Shown here: in pieces, positions 10,101 through 17,948 of the stretch
Numbering within the stretch: position 1 is the first letter of the stretch
Layout: each line of letters starts with the position of its first letter
Source: Thermoplasmata archaeon
Lineage (GTDB): Archaea > Thermoplasmatota > Thermoplasmata > Lutacidiplasmatales > UBA184
Assembly: GCA_030038895.1 (NCBI GenBank)
Contig: JASHQX010000056.1
Location: 1 to 33,989 of the forward strand
Reading direction: 5' to 3'
DNA length: 33,989 nucleotides
Position numbers and translations under genes: made by a program
The notes under the pieces: model-generated
What the model was told of the DNA's origin: nothing
The model's database searches: none
The model's input: only the letters and a program-made list of their open reading frames with translations

Positions 10101-11448
10101 CTCCGTCATCGGCTCGTACTTAACCTCGGCCTCGGGCACCGGCGCGTTCTGGACGGACTCCGGCGAGTACTACATCGACTGGATCCTGGCGTGGGAATCG
10201 GTCGGCTACGACTACAACGACATCGTCACCCCGCCGATCCTTCCGGTGTCGTTCACGCTCCAGGCATCGTATGACGGGCTGACGTCGAACCTCGTTACGG
10301 TCGTCTCCGAACCGGGGAGCGGGTACTTCGACCAGCAGCTCGCGGTCTCCGCCGGCCACGTGACCGGCAACATCGAGTTCTACGACATGAACTACCTCGA
10401 ATACCTCAACGTGAGCGACGGCGGGTCGGCCGGGATGTACGACAACGTTACCTTCCCCGCCAACACGACCTACACCGGCACGCTCTCCGTCGACCTTACC
10501 ACCCCGATGAGCGGGCCGGTCGTCGTCTCGATCGTCGGCGCGGGTGAGGCGACCTACGAGATCACCGGTTGCGGGGCCCTTGCCGGCTACGGCTATTACT
10601 TCGCGATATGCGGGTTCAACCCTCCGAACGTCTTCCAGTTCGTCTGGGCCGACCCGGTGGCGTTCGTGCCGGCTACTCTGTCGGCCGCCACGAGCGGACC
10701 GGCGATCACCGGCGACGATCTACTGACGTTTGCCGGCACGGACGTCGTGGGCGCTCAGGGATCGCTCGAACTGATCTCGCCGTCCGGAAGCATCACACCG
10801 CTCGCGGTCGGGCTCACGGGGAGTTACTCGCTGAACACCGCGAATCTGGCTGACGGCTTGTACACGGTCGAGTTCATCGAGACCGTACCGTCGCTGGCAC
10901 CCGTGGTGGAGACCCTCGAGCTGTATGCCAATAACCAGGCCGCGGCCATCGCCGCGGACCTCGGTGGAGCCCAGGCGCAACTCGCTCAGGAAGCCTCCGC
11001 ACTTCCCTCGTTGAGCGCCACGGTCTCTGGCCTCGCCGCGGGCCACGATGCGAGCGCGACCGAGCTCGCGAGCGCCGCCGATGAGATTGCGGCGGTCCAG
11101 GCTGATCTGAGCGGGGTGCAGACCACGCTCTCCACCCTCGGCGCCCGAGTCGCGGAATTGGAGTCCCAGACGACCGTCAACGAGACCGAGGTCGCTTCGC
11201 TCCAGGCGGGGGTGACCTCGACCGAAGCCGAGATCACTGCGGATCTGGGGGAGCTCGCCGCCCTCCAGGCGGAGGTCGGGTCGCTCCACGCCACGCCCGA
11301 TGCCTCCGCTGGAGGCGTCGGGATCGGGTCGTTCACCTTCGTCGAGGTGGGGGTCCTGGTCGCGATCGGATCGCTGCTCTCGGGATTGGGAGCGTACTGG
11401 GCTGGACGGAGGAAGACCCGCCCACCCCAGGGAGGGCCCAGCTCGTAA
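7108..11448 (+). CDS. Sedolisin/kumamolisin-like (S53) serine-carboxyl peptidase, secreted, C-terminally membrane-anchored
   Basis: Signal peptide, pro-kumamolisin-like prodomain (VSVGASESLQNYVEQIQNPASPMYHHFLT), ETSLDIEYAAAMAP (E-x3-D), IFASGDSG, YGGTSFATPVFAG (GTS-x-P type), then beta-rich domains, a heptad-like coiled coil and TM helix VEVGVLVAIGSLLSGLGAYWAG. ATG 7108 begins the signal peptide. Confidence 0.92.
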   Translation: MVAKALVTSSRGLVVAIGLLAVIGFGLASIPFESAGAHGTTPAPITTDVLPTASPAGGPLVQVSAASYSSDTSQQAAGYGYTLVPDEDPTLASQEMSVEVSVGASESLQNYVEQIQNPASPMYHHFLTLGGLGADFGASAEQYASDLAYFAQYGLSVQPDPGRMMISVTGTIPGIEAAFHTQIAAFSEQYYSPGEWNPLFGDASAGLNSTTNRTVFLSTEAAYLPGSMEVGSVAGLSTVFAQPEVATAFPGLSPGTSLSALGADTSIPAQDTATTIPAAQALGGRVGSGCHTQNYTWGLLEGIDWQFFFPCTMPALTGAVSLWHGTDAINGASDEGQGITIGIIDVGCPYASDLEAFQNYTGLKVLSRLTVIGINTPFEFFNDTNLAGCIDNGLVYGWTGETSLDIEYAAAMAPRAHIDLISVGDSSLTSFDTAYGLTAQYLATGSPETLPAGSDVLNLVTGTTSSTTSLAASSVTITSNSYGTGEELTAIFGTPVYLQIENNALDELAAIGVTNIFASGDSGPTTYPFPLQPDIPADAEGVTSVGGGMATAEYDGQEFPNTGVSTNISGELMVVAPVSGLASFTYWSEELVYKFSPTETIYALPPGETGGGFGQSASQPQPWWQNALDTYSSGALIDPVVSGSAGFNMSIYVFGAWQLTYGGTSFATPVFAGEWALIEEQSLVAFNAPKFGEINALLFEAHNAAEAGAVSVDPFVDMTNIGTGGFYLLNEFGPGTYYFGGLWAPSNLFGTYLLSSQDEFPQDQNLPYWYATLNNSAGPGWNYLQGLGLVNVGKLDRVLIGAIPATQRALDDLAFYVVEKQGSTLVPVTSLVAGSTYEFELISSSGVPYTGAFALTTYSGGVRSTRDISGDMFSYTPLWTAQNPFTNGSEYGYFYLVSLSEVPAPPWTFQDFAVIQPLLSSGTLTLGVETPLGLVTTGEAEVPMFTSTGIAPTLTGGTALVTLNGVPVGGAEITQTVVDVPSAAVPDPSIPVSWDAPGSVIGSYLTSASGTGAFWTDSGEYYIDWILAWESVGYDYNDIVTPPILPVSFTLQASYDGLTSNLVTVVSEPGSGYFDQQLAVSAGHVTGNIEFYDMNYLEYLNVSDGGSAGMYDNVTFPANTTYTGTLSVDLTTPMSGPVVVSIVGAGEATYEITGCGALAGYGYYFAICGFNPPNVFQFVWADPVAFVPATLSAATSGPAITGDDLLTFAGTDVVGAQGSLELISPSGSITPLAVGLTGSYSLNTANLADGLYTVEFIETVPSLAPVVETLELYANNQAAAIAADLGGAQAQLAQEASALPSLSATVSGLAAGHDASATELASAADEIAAVQADLSGVQTTLSTLGARVAELESQTTVNETEVASLQAGVTSTEAEITADLGELAALQAEVGSLHATPDASAGGVGIGSFTFVEVGVLVAIGSLLSGLGAYWAGRRKTRPPQGGPSS

Positions 11449-11481
11449 TCGGCACCGGAACGCTCGCCGGAGGAGGTCGTT

Positions 11482-11498
11482 CGGGCCCTTAGGGCCCG
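11482..11498. terminator. Perfect GC-rich hairpin between convergent genes
   Basis: cgggccc-tta-gggcccg, placed between the stop at 11448 (+) and the stop at 11500 (-). Confidence 0.5.
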
Positions 11499-11499
11499 G

Positions 11500-12732
11500 C
11501 TAGGCGCGCGGCTGTAGGGACTTCTCCGTCCCTTGCCGGCCCGAGCCCGCCGGGCTCCGGCGGACCCACGTTCCGGCGATAACCCAGGGAGGCTCCGGTC
11601 CAATCGGGTCGATGATCTCGGAGCGGTACCGGTCGACCGCGCGTTCGTCGACCTCGATTCCGAGCCCCGGCTTCGAGGGGATGGGGAACTCTCCCCCTTC
11701 AATCGAGTACCCCCTCACGAGCGAGCGTTTCCAATCCGGCCAGCTCGCCTCGAAGCTTTCCTGGAGAAAGAACGTCGGCAGGGTCGCGTCCATCTGAAGC
11801 GTTGCCGCGGTCTGTACCGGTCCGAACGCATTGTGGTAAGCGACCGGAGCGCCTCGGGCGGTCGCGACGCCGGCGATCTCTCGGCCGTACGTGAACCCGC
11901 CGGAATTCGTGATATCTGGCTGCAGGATGTCGACCAGACCGCGGGAGAGGAAGCTCTCGAAGTCGGCTGCGGTGAGCAAACGCTCGCCGAGCGCGACCGG
12001 GGTCTTGACCGATCTCCGGAACTCAGCGAGAGCGTCGCAGAGCTCGGGGAGGACCGGCTCTTCCATGAACGCCGGGTGGAACTCATCCAAGGCGCGACCG
12101 GCGCGGATCGCGGGTTCGGGGAGAAACCGCCCGTGGTACTCGATCAGGAGGTCCACCGAGTCGCCAACAGCCTCGCGGACGGCGCCCACACGCGCAACGG
12201 CGGCGGCAAGGCCCTCCGCGGAGAGGACCCGGTACTGATCGCCGAAGGGGTCGAACTTGAGTGCCCGGAAGCCGGCGCGGACCATCGCGCGCGCTTTCTC
12301 GGCAAACTCCTCAGGAGCAATGCAGTCGGAGTACCACCCGTTCGAGTACGCTCGAACGCGGTCGCGGATGGGCCTGCCGACCAACCGGGATATCGGCGCG
12401 CCGAGCTCGCGACCGACGAGGTCGTGGCAAGCGATGTCGACCGAAGAAAGCGCGCTCGTCGCCTCCATCGAGCGCGAGCGGTAGAACGAGTAGATCTCGT
12501 ACCGGCGCAAGCAGGCCACATGGTCGTCGAGTGACTGACCTTCGTAGAACCGGGCGACCTCTCGGACGCTCTCCCGCACGGGGTGCGTCATCAGCGTGGT
12601 CGGCGCCTCCCCCCAACCCACCGCGCCGGTCGACGTGGTCACCTTCACGAGGATCACCGTCGAGCTCCACGGCGAGGAGAGCTCGTCCGCGGGCGCCGCG
12701 ACCTCGATCGGCTCGACGGTCTGGATCTTCAT
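11500..12732 (-). CDS. Enolase-superfamily sugar acid dehydratase (mandelate racemase/galactonate dehydratase type)
   Basis: GWGEAPT, ALSSVDIACHDLVGRELGAPISRLVG, ALKFDPFG, FMEEPVLPE, PVALGERLLTAADFESFLSRGLVDILQPDITNSGGFT, PVAYHNAFGPVQTAA. Confidence 0.9.
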   Translation of the reverse strand: MKIQTVEPIEVAAPADELSSPWSSTVILVKVTTSTGAVGWGEAPTTLMTHPVRESVREVARFYEGQSLDDHVACLRRYEIYSFYRSRSMEATSALSSVDIACHDLVGRELGAPISRLVGRPIRDRVRAYSNGWYSDCIAPEEFAEKARAMVRAGFRALKFDPFGDQYRVLSAEGLAAAVARVGAVREAVGDSVDLLIEYHGRFLPEPAIRAGRALDEFHPAFMEEPVLPELCDALAEFRRSVKTPVALGERLLTAADFESFLSRGLVDILQPDITNSGGFTYGREIAGVATARGAPVAYHNAFGPVQTAATLQMDATLPTFFLQESFEASWPDWKRSLVRGYSIEGGEFPIPSKPGLGIEVDERAVDRYRSEIIDPIGPEPPWVIAGTWVRRSPAGSGRQGTEKSLQPRA

Positions 12733-12826
12733 AGGAGGGCTTCCCCGCCCCGAGCACCCGCCGAGATAGAAAGGTTCGCGAGCGGTAATGCCCAGAAGAC
12801 GTCAGTGGGCCCCTCGCGCGGAGGGC

Positions 12827-13273
12827 TCAACTCGGGGGCGCCTGAATCTTGGAGAGCGCACGCTGGACGTGCGGACCCGGCATCATCCCTTCGACGACAT
12901 CGACGACCCGTCCGCTGGCATCCAGGAAAAACGTCACGCGCTTTGCGGTTCCCAATAGTCCAAGGACACCGTACTGGCGAGCGATGGCCTTGTCCCGGTC
13001 CGCGACCAGGGGAAACGGGATCGAGCACTTTTCGGCGAAGCTCTTCTGCGCACCGACCGAATCGACGCTGACCCCGATGATGGAGATCCCGGCCCGCTGG
13101 AACTCGGGGAAATGTTCGGTGAAGCCGCGAGCTTCGAGCGTACAGCCGGGCGTGTTCGCCTTCGGATAGAAGTAGAGGACCACCGGCCGACCGCGGAAGC
13201 TCGAAAGCGTCAGCTTGGAGCCATCCGCGATGGTACCGGAAAAGTCGGGAGCTTCCTGTCCCACCGCGAGCAT
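12827..13273 (-). CDS. bcp: Peroxiredoxin, Bcp/PrxQ-like
   Basis: GQEAPDFSGTIADGSKLTLSSFRGRPVVLYFYPKANTPGCTLEARGF, VSVDSVGAQKSFAEK, FPLVADRDKAIARQYGV. Confidence 0.93.
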   Translation of the reverse strand: MLAVGQEAPDFSGTIADGSKLTLSSFRGRPVVLYFYPKANTPGCTLEARGFTEHFPEFQRAGISIIGVSVDSVGAQKSFAEKCSIPFPLVADRDKAIARQYGVLGLLGTAKRVTFFLDASGRVVDVVEGMMPGPHVQRALSKIQAPPS

Positions 13274-13290
13274 GGTCGGACAGCCGGGCG

Positions 13291-13300
13291 GGATTATATC
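13291..13300 (-). promoter_or_regulatory. TATA box of the peroxiredoxin gene
   Basis: Minus strand gatataatcc ~24 nt upstream of the ATG at 13273; fits leaderless transcription. Confidence 0.55.
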
Positions 13301-14297
13301 AACCTGAAGGGAGGGAGCTCGACGGCCCCGAGGCGTCGCTCCGGGGAATCAATCCCAGCGATTCGAGGTCGGAGTCGCACTCGCGATCCAAGAAGAGAGC
13401 AGTTCGGAACTCCTCCCGTCGATTTGCGGCAGCGAGGGGGATCATGACGGCCGCGGTCCATTTCCACCGGAGTAGGTAGTAGAGTGCAGCTTGGGCGAGC
13501 GTCCGACGATGATTCCGTGTCAGCGGCTCGAGGCGCAGGACCGGCTCGTACTCCCTTCGAAGGGCCCGCACATCGGTCGGCGGAGCCGGCTGCGCTCGAT
13601 CGCCGAGGCCGCGGGAGAAGCGGGAGCCGTCGAGGAGTCCCCCCGCGAACGGATCGTGAACGAGAACCGACCCTGGACGGTGGGAGAACAGCGTCGAGAG
13701 CGACTCGACCGCCAAAGGATCCAGCAGCGAGAGTTCGGAGGAGATCAGCGGACCCAGGGTAGCTGGGGCGGATTGGATCAGTGGAAGACGCTGAGGCGGA
13801 ATGTGATGGGCGCGTCCGACGATCAAGCTCTCGGCCTCGAGCTCGTCGAGCCATCGAGTGGTCGAGTCGACATCCTCGGGTGTTCCGATGTCCGGATCCC
13901 AGTCGATCACGACCGAGCCACGAGCGCTCAGGGCTCGAAGGATCTCCATCGGCGGTCCGGGAAACTCGCCTCTCCGTGTGGGAGAGGTCCGTGAGGGGAG
14001 CCGAGCGCCCGCCTCCGTCCAAGCGGCGGAAGCTCGCCCTGGAACCCCGACCAGGAAGACGACGCGATCGTCGCGCTCGGTCACCGTGGAGAGGAGGAGC
14101 CGGCTCGCCCGAGCAAGGGAAGGCGCAGAGGTGAGATCGAACGTGGTAAACCCTTCCGCGAAGAACTTTCCCAGTGCCGTCCGGGCGGCCCGGTCCTCGT
14201 CCGGGAAGGGCCTCGGACCGAACGCGAGAGAAACCCCGAGGACCGAAGTGTCGAGCCGAGTCCCCGCGAGCGCCCGGCGTTCGATCGGTTCAGTCAT
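13299..14297 (-). CDS. Aldo/keto reductase-fold protein lacking canonical catalytic residues
   Basis: AKR-like start RRALAGTRLDTSVLGVSLAFGPRPFPDEDRAARTALGKFFAEGFTTFDLTSAPS, DPFAGGLLDGSRF, and ALYYLLRWKWTAAVMIPLAAANRREEFRTA. Starts at the internal ATG 14297 (MTEPIERR) or at 14327. Confidence 0.65.
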   Translation of the reverse strand: MTEPIERRALAGTRLDTSVLGVSLAFGPRPFPDEDRAARTALGKFFAEGFTTFDLTSAPSLARASRLLLSTVTERDDRVVFLVGVPGRASAAWTEAGARLPSRTSPTRRGEFPGPPMEILRALSARGSVVIDWDPDIGTPEDVDSTTRWLDELEAESLIVGRAHHIPPQRLPLIQSAPATLGPLISSELSLLDPLAVESLSTLFSHRPGSVLVHDPFAGGLLDGSRFSRGLGDRAQPAPPTDVRALRREYEPVLRLEPLTRNHRRTLAQAALYYLLRWKWTAAVMIPLAAANRREEFRTALFLDRECDSDLESLGLIPRSDASGPSSSLPSG

Positions 14298-14396
14298 CGG
14301 ATGATTCGACTCCAGCTTCCGCATCAACCTCGAATGTCAGAGGGTCGCGGGGCCCCGCTGATCGGTCGCGCCGACGTGTCGAAGGTGTATTCTCGG

Positions 14397-14405
14397 AGTT
14401 CATAT
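14397..14405 (+). promoter_or_regulatory. TATA-like element of rfcL
   Basis: ttcatatgg, ~27 nt upstream of ATG 14429; supports the internal start and leaderless transcription. Confidence 0.4.
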
Positions 14406-14428
14406 GGAGATGTTGGTGTGGGGGTGAG

Positions 14429-16108
14429 ATGCCTCCCGCGGCTCGTTCCCAGCTTCCGCTGGTCGAGCGCTTGCGCCCGAAGCGACTCGACGCCCTCGTG
14501 GGGAATCCGCGAGCTCGTTCCGAGCTCCGGGACTGGGCCGAGTCATGGAAAGGGGCCCATCCTCCTAGCCAACGGGCAGCGGTCCTCTCCGGGCCGGCCG
14601 GTGTCGGGAAAACGACCGCCGCCCTCGCGGTAGCCTTAGAGTACGGTTGGACTCTGGTCGAAATGAATGCCTCGGACGCGCGCAACGAGACCGCGGTCGA
14701 GCAGGTCGCCGGCCGGGCGGCGATCACGCACACGCTGGCCGAACCTCTCGTCGGAGGCGGCCGCCCCAGAGCTCTGATCCTGCTGGACGAGGCCGATTCT
14801 CTAACGGGCCGGCTGAGCGAAACCGCCCGGCCCCGGCCTGAGCCGCCGTCGCTTCGGGAGTTCCTGCGAGGAAGATACCAGACGCTCGACGCGCTGAACG
14901 CCGCATACGGGCTGAAGCCCGGAGCGAAGCCCGGGGCATTTGCGGACTGGGACGACGTACCCCGGTCGCCCGGCAATTCCGCGTGGGCGCGATTGCCGAA
15001 CGCGCGTCGGGATATCGATGAATGGAGGAGCGCCGGTCGACCGCCCGATCTCTCTGACCGCGGAGGGATGGCCGCGATCGCGCGCCTCGTCAAGTCGACC
15101 CGGCAGCCGCTCATCCTCACCGTGAACGATGAGCGCGTGCTGACCCGGTACTCTCCCGTATTCCAGCGGGGAGTCCGCAGGATTCGATTTTTCCCCATTC
15201 GCGACATCGACCTCCGGCAACGATTGGAACAGGTGGTTCGAGAGGAGGGCATCCGAGTTCCTCCCGGAGCGGTCGGCGAGATCGTCCAGCGCGCGCGCGG
15301 CGATCTGCGGGCCGCTCTCAACGACCTGGACGCGATAGCTTCGGTGTCAGTGGAGCGGGCGCAGCTGGCGGTCCTCGGTGGGCGGGATCTGGCGGCTGAC
15401 CTTGCTGCGCTGACCGAAGAGGTCCTCACTACCCCCCGATACTACCGGAACGTCGAGGTCCAGGACCGTTTGGACGCGCCTCCAGACGACCTGTTGCCCT
15501 GGATCGAGGAGAACCTGCCCCATTTCGCACCGGACGCGAAGCGGCGCGAGGCCGGGTTTCAGGCCCTGGCGGTGGCGGCGCAATTCTTAGACCGCGCGCG
15601 ACGCGCTCGGGTCTGGAGCCAATGGAGCTACGGCTCGGAGCTCCTTACCGGAGGGGTCTCTCTCGCCCTCCGAGATCAACCGGCCACGGGGGGTGGCGGG
15701 GTGGCGTTCCCCCAATTCCTGGGCGCCATGGGATACTCGCGCGGCCAGCGCGCACTACGGGATTCGCTCGCGGCAAAGGCGGGCGCTCGTTTCCACCTCT
15801 CACAGCGGAAGACCCGCGAGACCGTTCTGCCGTTCCTCGAGACCTTGTTCCGATCGGCACAAGGTCGACGGGTGCGCCCGGAGCTGAAGTCGGTATCGGT
15901 GGCGATCGCTCGAGAGCTCGGGCTCCTCCCGGAAGAGATAGCCTACCTCCTGTCGGTCGAACCGGGTGCCCCGGAGGTCGGAGGGTTCCTTGGGTCGACC
16001 GAGACCCCGAAACCGGAGCCGACGGACGGTATCAAGCGGTCGGGCGCGGAAGGCGGGCGTTCCGGGGGAAAACGCGGCCAGAGGAATCTCTCGGACTTCG
16101 GCGCATAA
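14429..16108 (+). CDS. rfcL: Replication factor C large subunit (archaeal clamp loader)
   Basis: LVERLRPKRLDALVGNPRARSELRDWAESW, Walker A GPAGVGKTT, Walker B LILLDEADSL, sensor-1 region LILTVND, RRIRFFPI, C-terminal PIP-box-like QRNLSDFGA. ATG 14429 chosen because the upstream 85 codons are non-homologous. Confidence 0.93.
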   Translation: MPPAARSQLPLVERLRPKRLDALVGNPRARSELRDWAESWKGAHPPSQRAAVLSGPAGVGKTTAALAVALEYGWTLVEMNASDARNETAVEQVAGRAAITHTLAEPLVGGGRPRALILLDEADSLTGRLSETARPRPEPPSLREFLRGRYQTLDALNAAYGLKPGAKPGAFADWDDVPRSPGNSAWARLPNARRDIDEWRSAGRPPDLSDRGGMAAIARLVKSTRQPLILTVNDERVLTRYSPVFQRGVRRIRFFPIRDIDLRQRLEQVVREEGIRVPPGAVGEIVQRARGDLRAALNDLDAIASVSVERAQLAVLGGRDLAADLAALTEEVLTTPRYYRNVEVQDRLDAPPDDLLPWIEENLPHFAPDAKRREAGFQALAVAAQFLDRARRARVWSQWSYGSELLTGGVSLALRDQPATGGGGVAFPQFLGAMGYSRGQRALRDSLAAKAGARFHLSQRKTRETVLPFLETLFRSAQGRRVRPELKSVSVAIARELGLLPEEIAYLLSVEPGAPEVGGFLGSTETPKPEPTDGIKRSGAEGGRSGGKRGQRNLSDFGA

Positions 16109-16127
16109 GCGCCGGTCAGAGCGACCG
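16100..16127. terminator. Two small hairpins between convergent rfcL and osmC
   Basis: ggcgc-ataa-gcgcc overlapping the rfcL stop (16100-16113), then cggtc-agagc-gaccg (16113-16127). Confidence 0.3.
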
Positions 16128-16129
16128 AC

Positions 16130-16567
16130 CTACGCGAGCTTCGCGTTGACCGAGACGGCGACGTTCCCTTTCAGCGCGCGGGAGATCGGGCACCCTTCGG
16201 CCGCCGCTTGGGCCGCGGCGCTGAACTCGGCCGCACTCAGGCCCGGCACCTTTCCCACGACCTGGATCTCCATCGTGGTGACGTTCCAACTCTCACCAAC
16301 CTTGTCGAACGTCGCGGTCGCGCGGACGTCGAGGCGTTCCGGAGGCTTCTGCATCCGGCCGAGCCCGGCCGAGAGGGCCATCGAGTAGCAAGCGGCGTGG
16401 GCCGCCGCGAGCAGCTCCTCCGGGCTGGTCTTGCCGGCGGGTGCCTCGGTGCGGGAAGACCACGAGACTCCGATCGCGGGTAACGCGCCGCTCGTTCCCT
16501 TTACCGTGCCCTGTCCGTGCAACAGATCGTGCTCCCAAACTGCTTCGGCGGTCCGCTTCGCTGCCAT
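16130..16567 (-). CDS. osmC: OsmC/Ohr-family peroxiredoxin
   Basis: MAAKRTAEAVWEHDLLHGQGTVKG, KTSPEELLAAAHAACYSMALS, AAAEGCPISRAL. ATG at 16565-16567 chosen over the longer ORF. Confidence 0.92.
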   Translation of the reverse strand: MAAKRTAEAVWEHDLLHGQGTVKGTSGALPAIGVSWSSRTEAPAGKTSPEELLAAAHAACYSMALSAGLGRMQKPPERLDVRATATFDKVGESWNVTTMEIQVVGKVPGLSAAEFSAAAQAAAEGCPISRALKGNVAVSVNAKLA

Positions 16568-16590
16568 CGGCGCCTCGAACTTCGCTGGTG

Positions 16591-16597
16591 ATTTAAG
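16591..16597 (-). promoter_or_regulatory. TATA box of osmC
   Basis: Minus strand cttaaat ~27 nt upstream of the ATG at 16567. Confidence 0.55.
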
Positions 16598-16659
16598 TGT
16601 GCTCGGAGTGAATTCGACGCCCGGCCAGGTTTTTGAGTAGTGAACGGGCTGGGTATGCC

Positions 16660-17097
16660 ATGGCCGTCGCGCTCGCGCGGCTCCCCAACTACTTGGTGAT
16701 CGAACCGACCTCCACGGTCCGGATCGACCTAAAGCTGGACGCGCCCTCCTGCCAGATCGACGTGGCGCTGGACAATCCACGTCCAGGGCGTTCGTTCGTC
16801 CTCCTGCTCGGCCCGCCCCGAGGTCCGTTCGTCCAGCGAGTGCGGCTGGCGGGTCGGGCCCGGATTCACTTCGACCCGCACACCCCGGGAAACTATACGA
16901 TACTTCTTGCGAACCCTCAGCCGGACCCCATTGTCGTTCGTCTCAAGGTCAGGGCGCTTGGCGCCGGGCCCTCTCGTGCACGTCGACGTCCCTCAAAGCG
17001 GCGGAGGACGGTGGCGGCCCGCTCTCCAACCCGCACGGGGAAACGCGCAAGGGTGGAGGGAGCCGCAAAAGCGCGGTCCGGAATAGATGCCGACTAG
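16660..17097 (+). CDS. Uncharacterised beta-rich protein with a long basic C-terminal tail
   Basis: 145-aa ORF from ATG 16660. The N-terminal part reads as beta strands (PNYLVIEPTSTVRIDLKLDAPSCQIDVALDNP...); the tail is GPSRARRRPSKRRRTVAARSPTRTGKRARVEG. Confidence 0.55.
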   Translation: MAVALARLPNYLVIEPTSTVRIDLKLDAPSCQIDVALDNPRPGRSFVLLLGPPRGPFVQRVRLAGRARIHFDPHTPGNYTILLANPQPDPIVVRLKVRALGAGPSRARRRPSKRRRTVAARSPTRTGKRARVEGAAKARSGIDAD

Positions 17098-17114
17098 ACC
17101 TGTGTGACTCCCTT

Positions 17115-17948
17115 ATGGGTCCACGCGGCTCTCCGCTTCTGATGGCCAAACGCGCTACTAGCAACTCTCCGAAGAAGTCCTCCGGCCCTCGGCTCACCGC
17201 GGCGGCGGCGCGAGAGTGGAGGGCTCGATGGGACGAACAGCAGGACTCGCTGATCCCCGATCGCGCCGAGAGGTTCGAAGCAATGTTGGAGGCGCTCGCG
17301 GTGGTGGCGGGCAAGCGGTTTGACGTCCTCGACCTCGGGTGTGGGACGGGTTCACTTTCGGAGAGGATCCTTCGTCGGTTTCCCCAGGCGCGCTCCGTTC
17401 TGGTGGACCACGATCCCGTACTCCTCGCGATCGGGCGGACCGGTCTCGGCGAGCAGCGCGGCCGGCTGACCTGGGTCGATGCAGACCTTCGCCGACCAGA
17501 CTGGTTCATGTCCCTTCCCCGAAGGAGGTTTCACGTTGCGGTCTCGACCACCGCGCTGCACTGGCTCACGGCGCCCGAGCTCGCCCGGCTGTACGCCCGA
17601 GTCGCCCACCTCCTCCCCCACGGTGGGTGGTTCCTGGATGGCGACCACATCGCCTTCCCGGCCGATTCGTCCCACTTCCGACAGGCATCCCGGTCGGTCG
17701 CTCGGCATCGCGCGGCGCGCATTCGTCTCTCGGACGTCGGATGGGACGCATGGTGGCGCGCGGTCCTCCGGGACCCACGTCTGGCGGCCGAGGCCGAGCT
17801 GCACCGGATTCGCTATCCCCATGCCCACTCGGAGACGGTGTCTCCGGATCTGGAAGGACACATTCGCCTCCTCCGCCGTGCCGGATTCTGCGAGGTCCAC
17901 CTGATCTGGGCTCGGTGGGAGAACCGGGTTCTCGCGGCGGTGCGATAG
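17115..17948 (+). CDS. SAM-dependent class I methyltransferase
   Basis: VLDLGCGTGSLSERILRRFPQARSVLVDHDPVLLAIGR (motif I/II), HVAVSTTALHWLTAPELARLYARVAHLLPHGGWFLDGDH. The start could instead be ATG 17142. Confidence 0.87.
   Translation: MGPRGSPLLMAKRATSNSPKKSSGPRLTAAAAREWRARWDEQQDSLIPDRAERFEAMLEALAVVAGKRFDVLDLGCGTGSLSERILRRFPQARSVLVDHDPVLLAIGRTGLGEQRGRLTWVDADLRRPDWFMSLPRRRFHVAVSTTALHWLTAPELARLYARVAHLLPHGGWFLDGDHIAFPADSSHFRQASRSVARHRAARIRLSDVGWDAWWRAVLRDPRLAAEAELHRIRYPHAHSETVSPDLEGHIRLLRRAGFCEVHLIWARWENRVLAAVR

Noticed and set aside
11533-12534. 333-aa ORF antisense to the enolase-superfamily gene
   Set aside because: Antisense shadow ORF with no motifs or promoter.
14290-15429. 379-aa ORF antisense to rfcL
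   Set aside because: Ser/Arg-rich, no domain signals, fully covered by rfcL.
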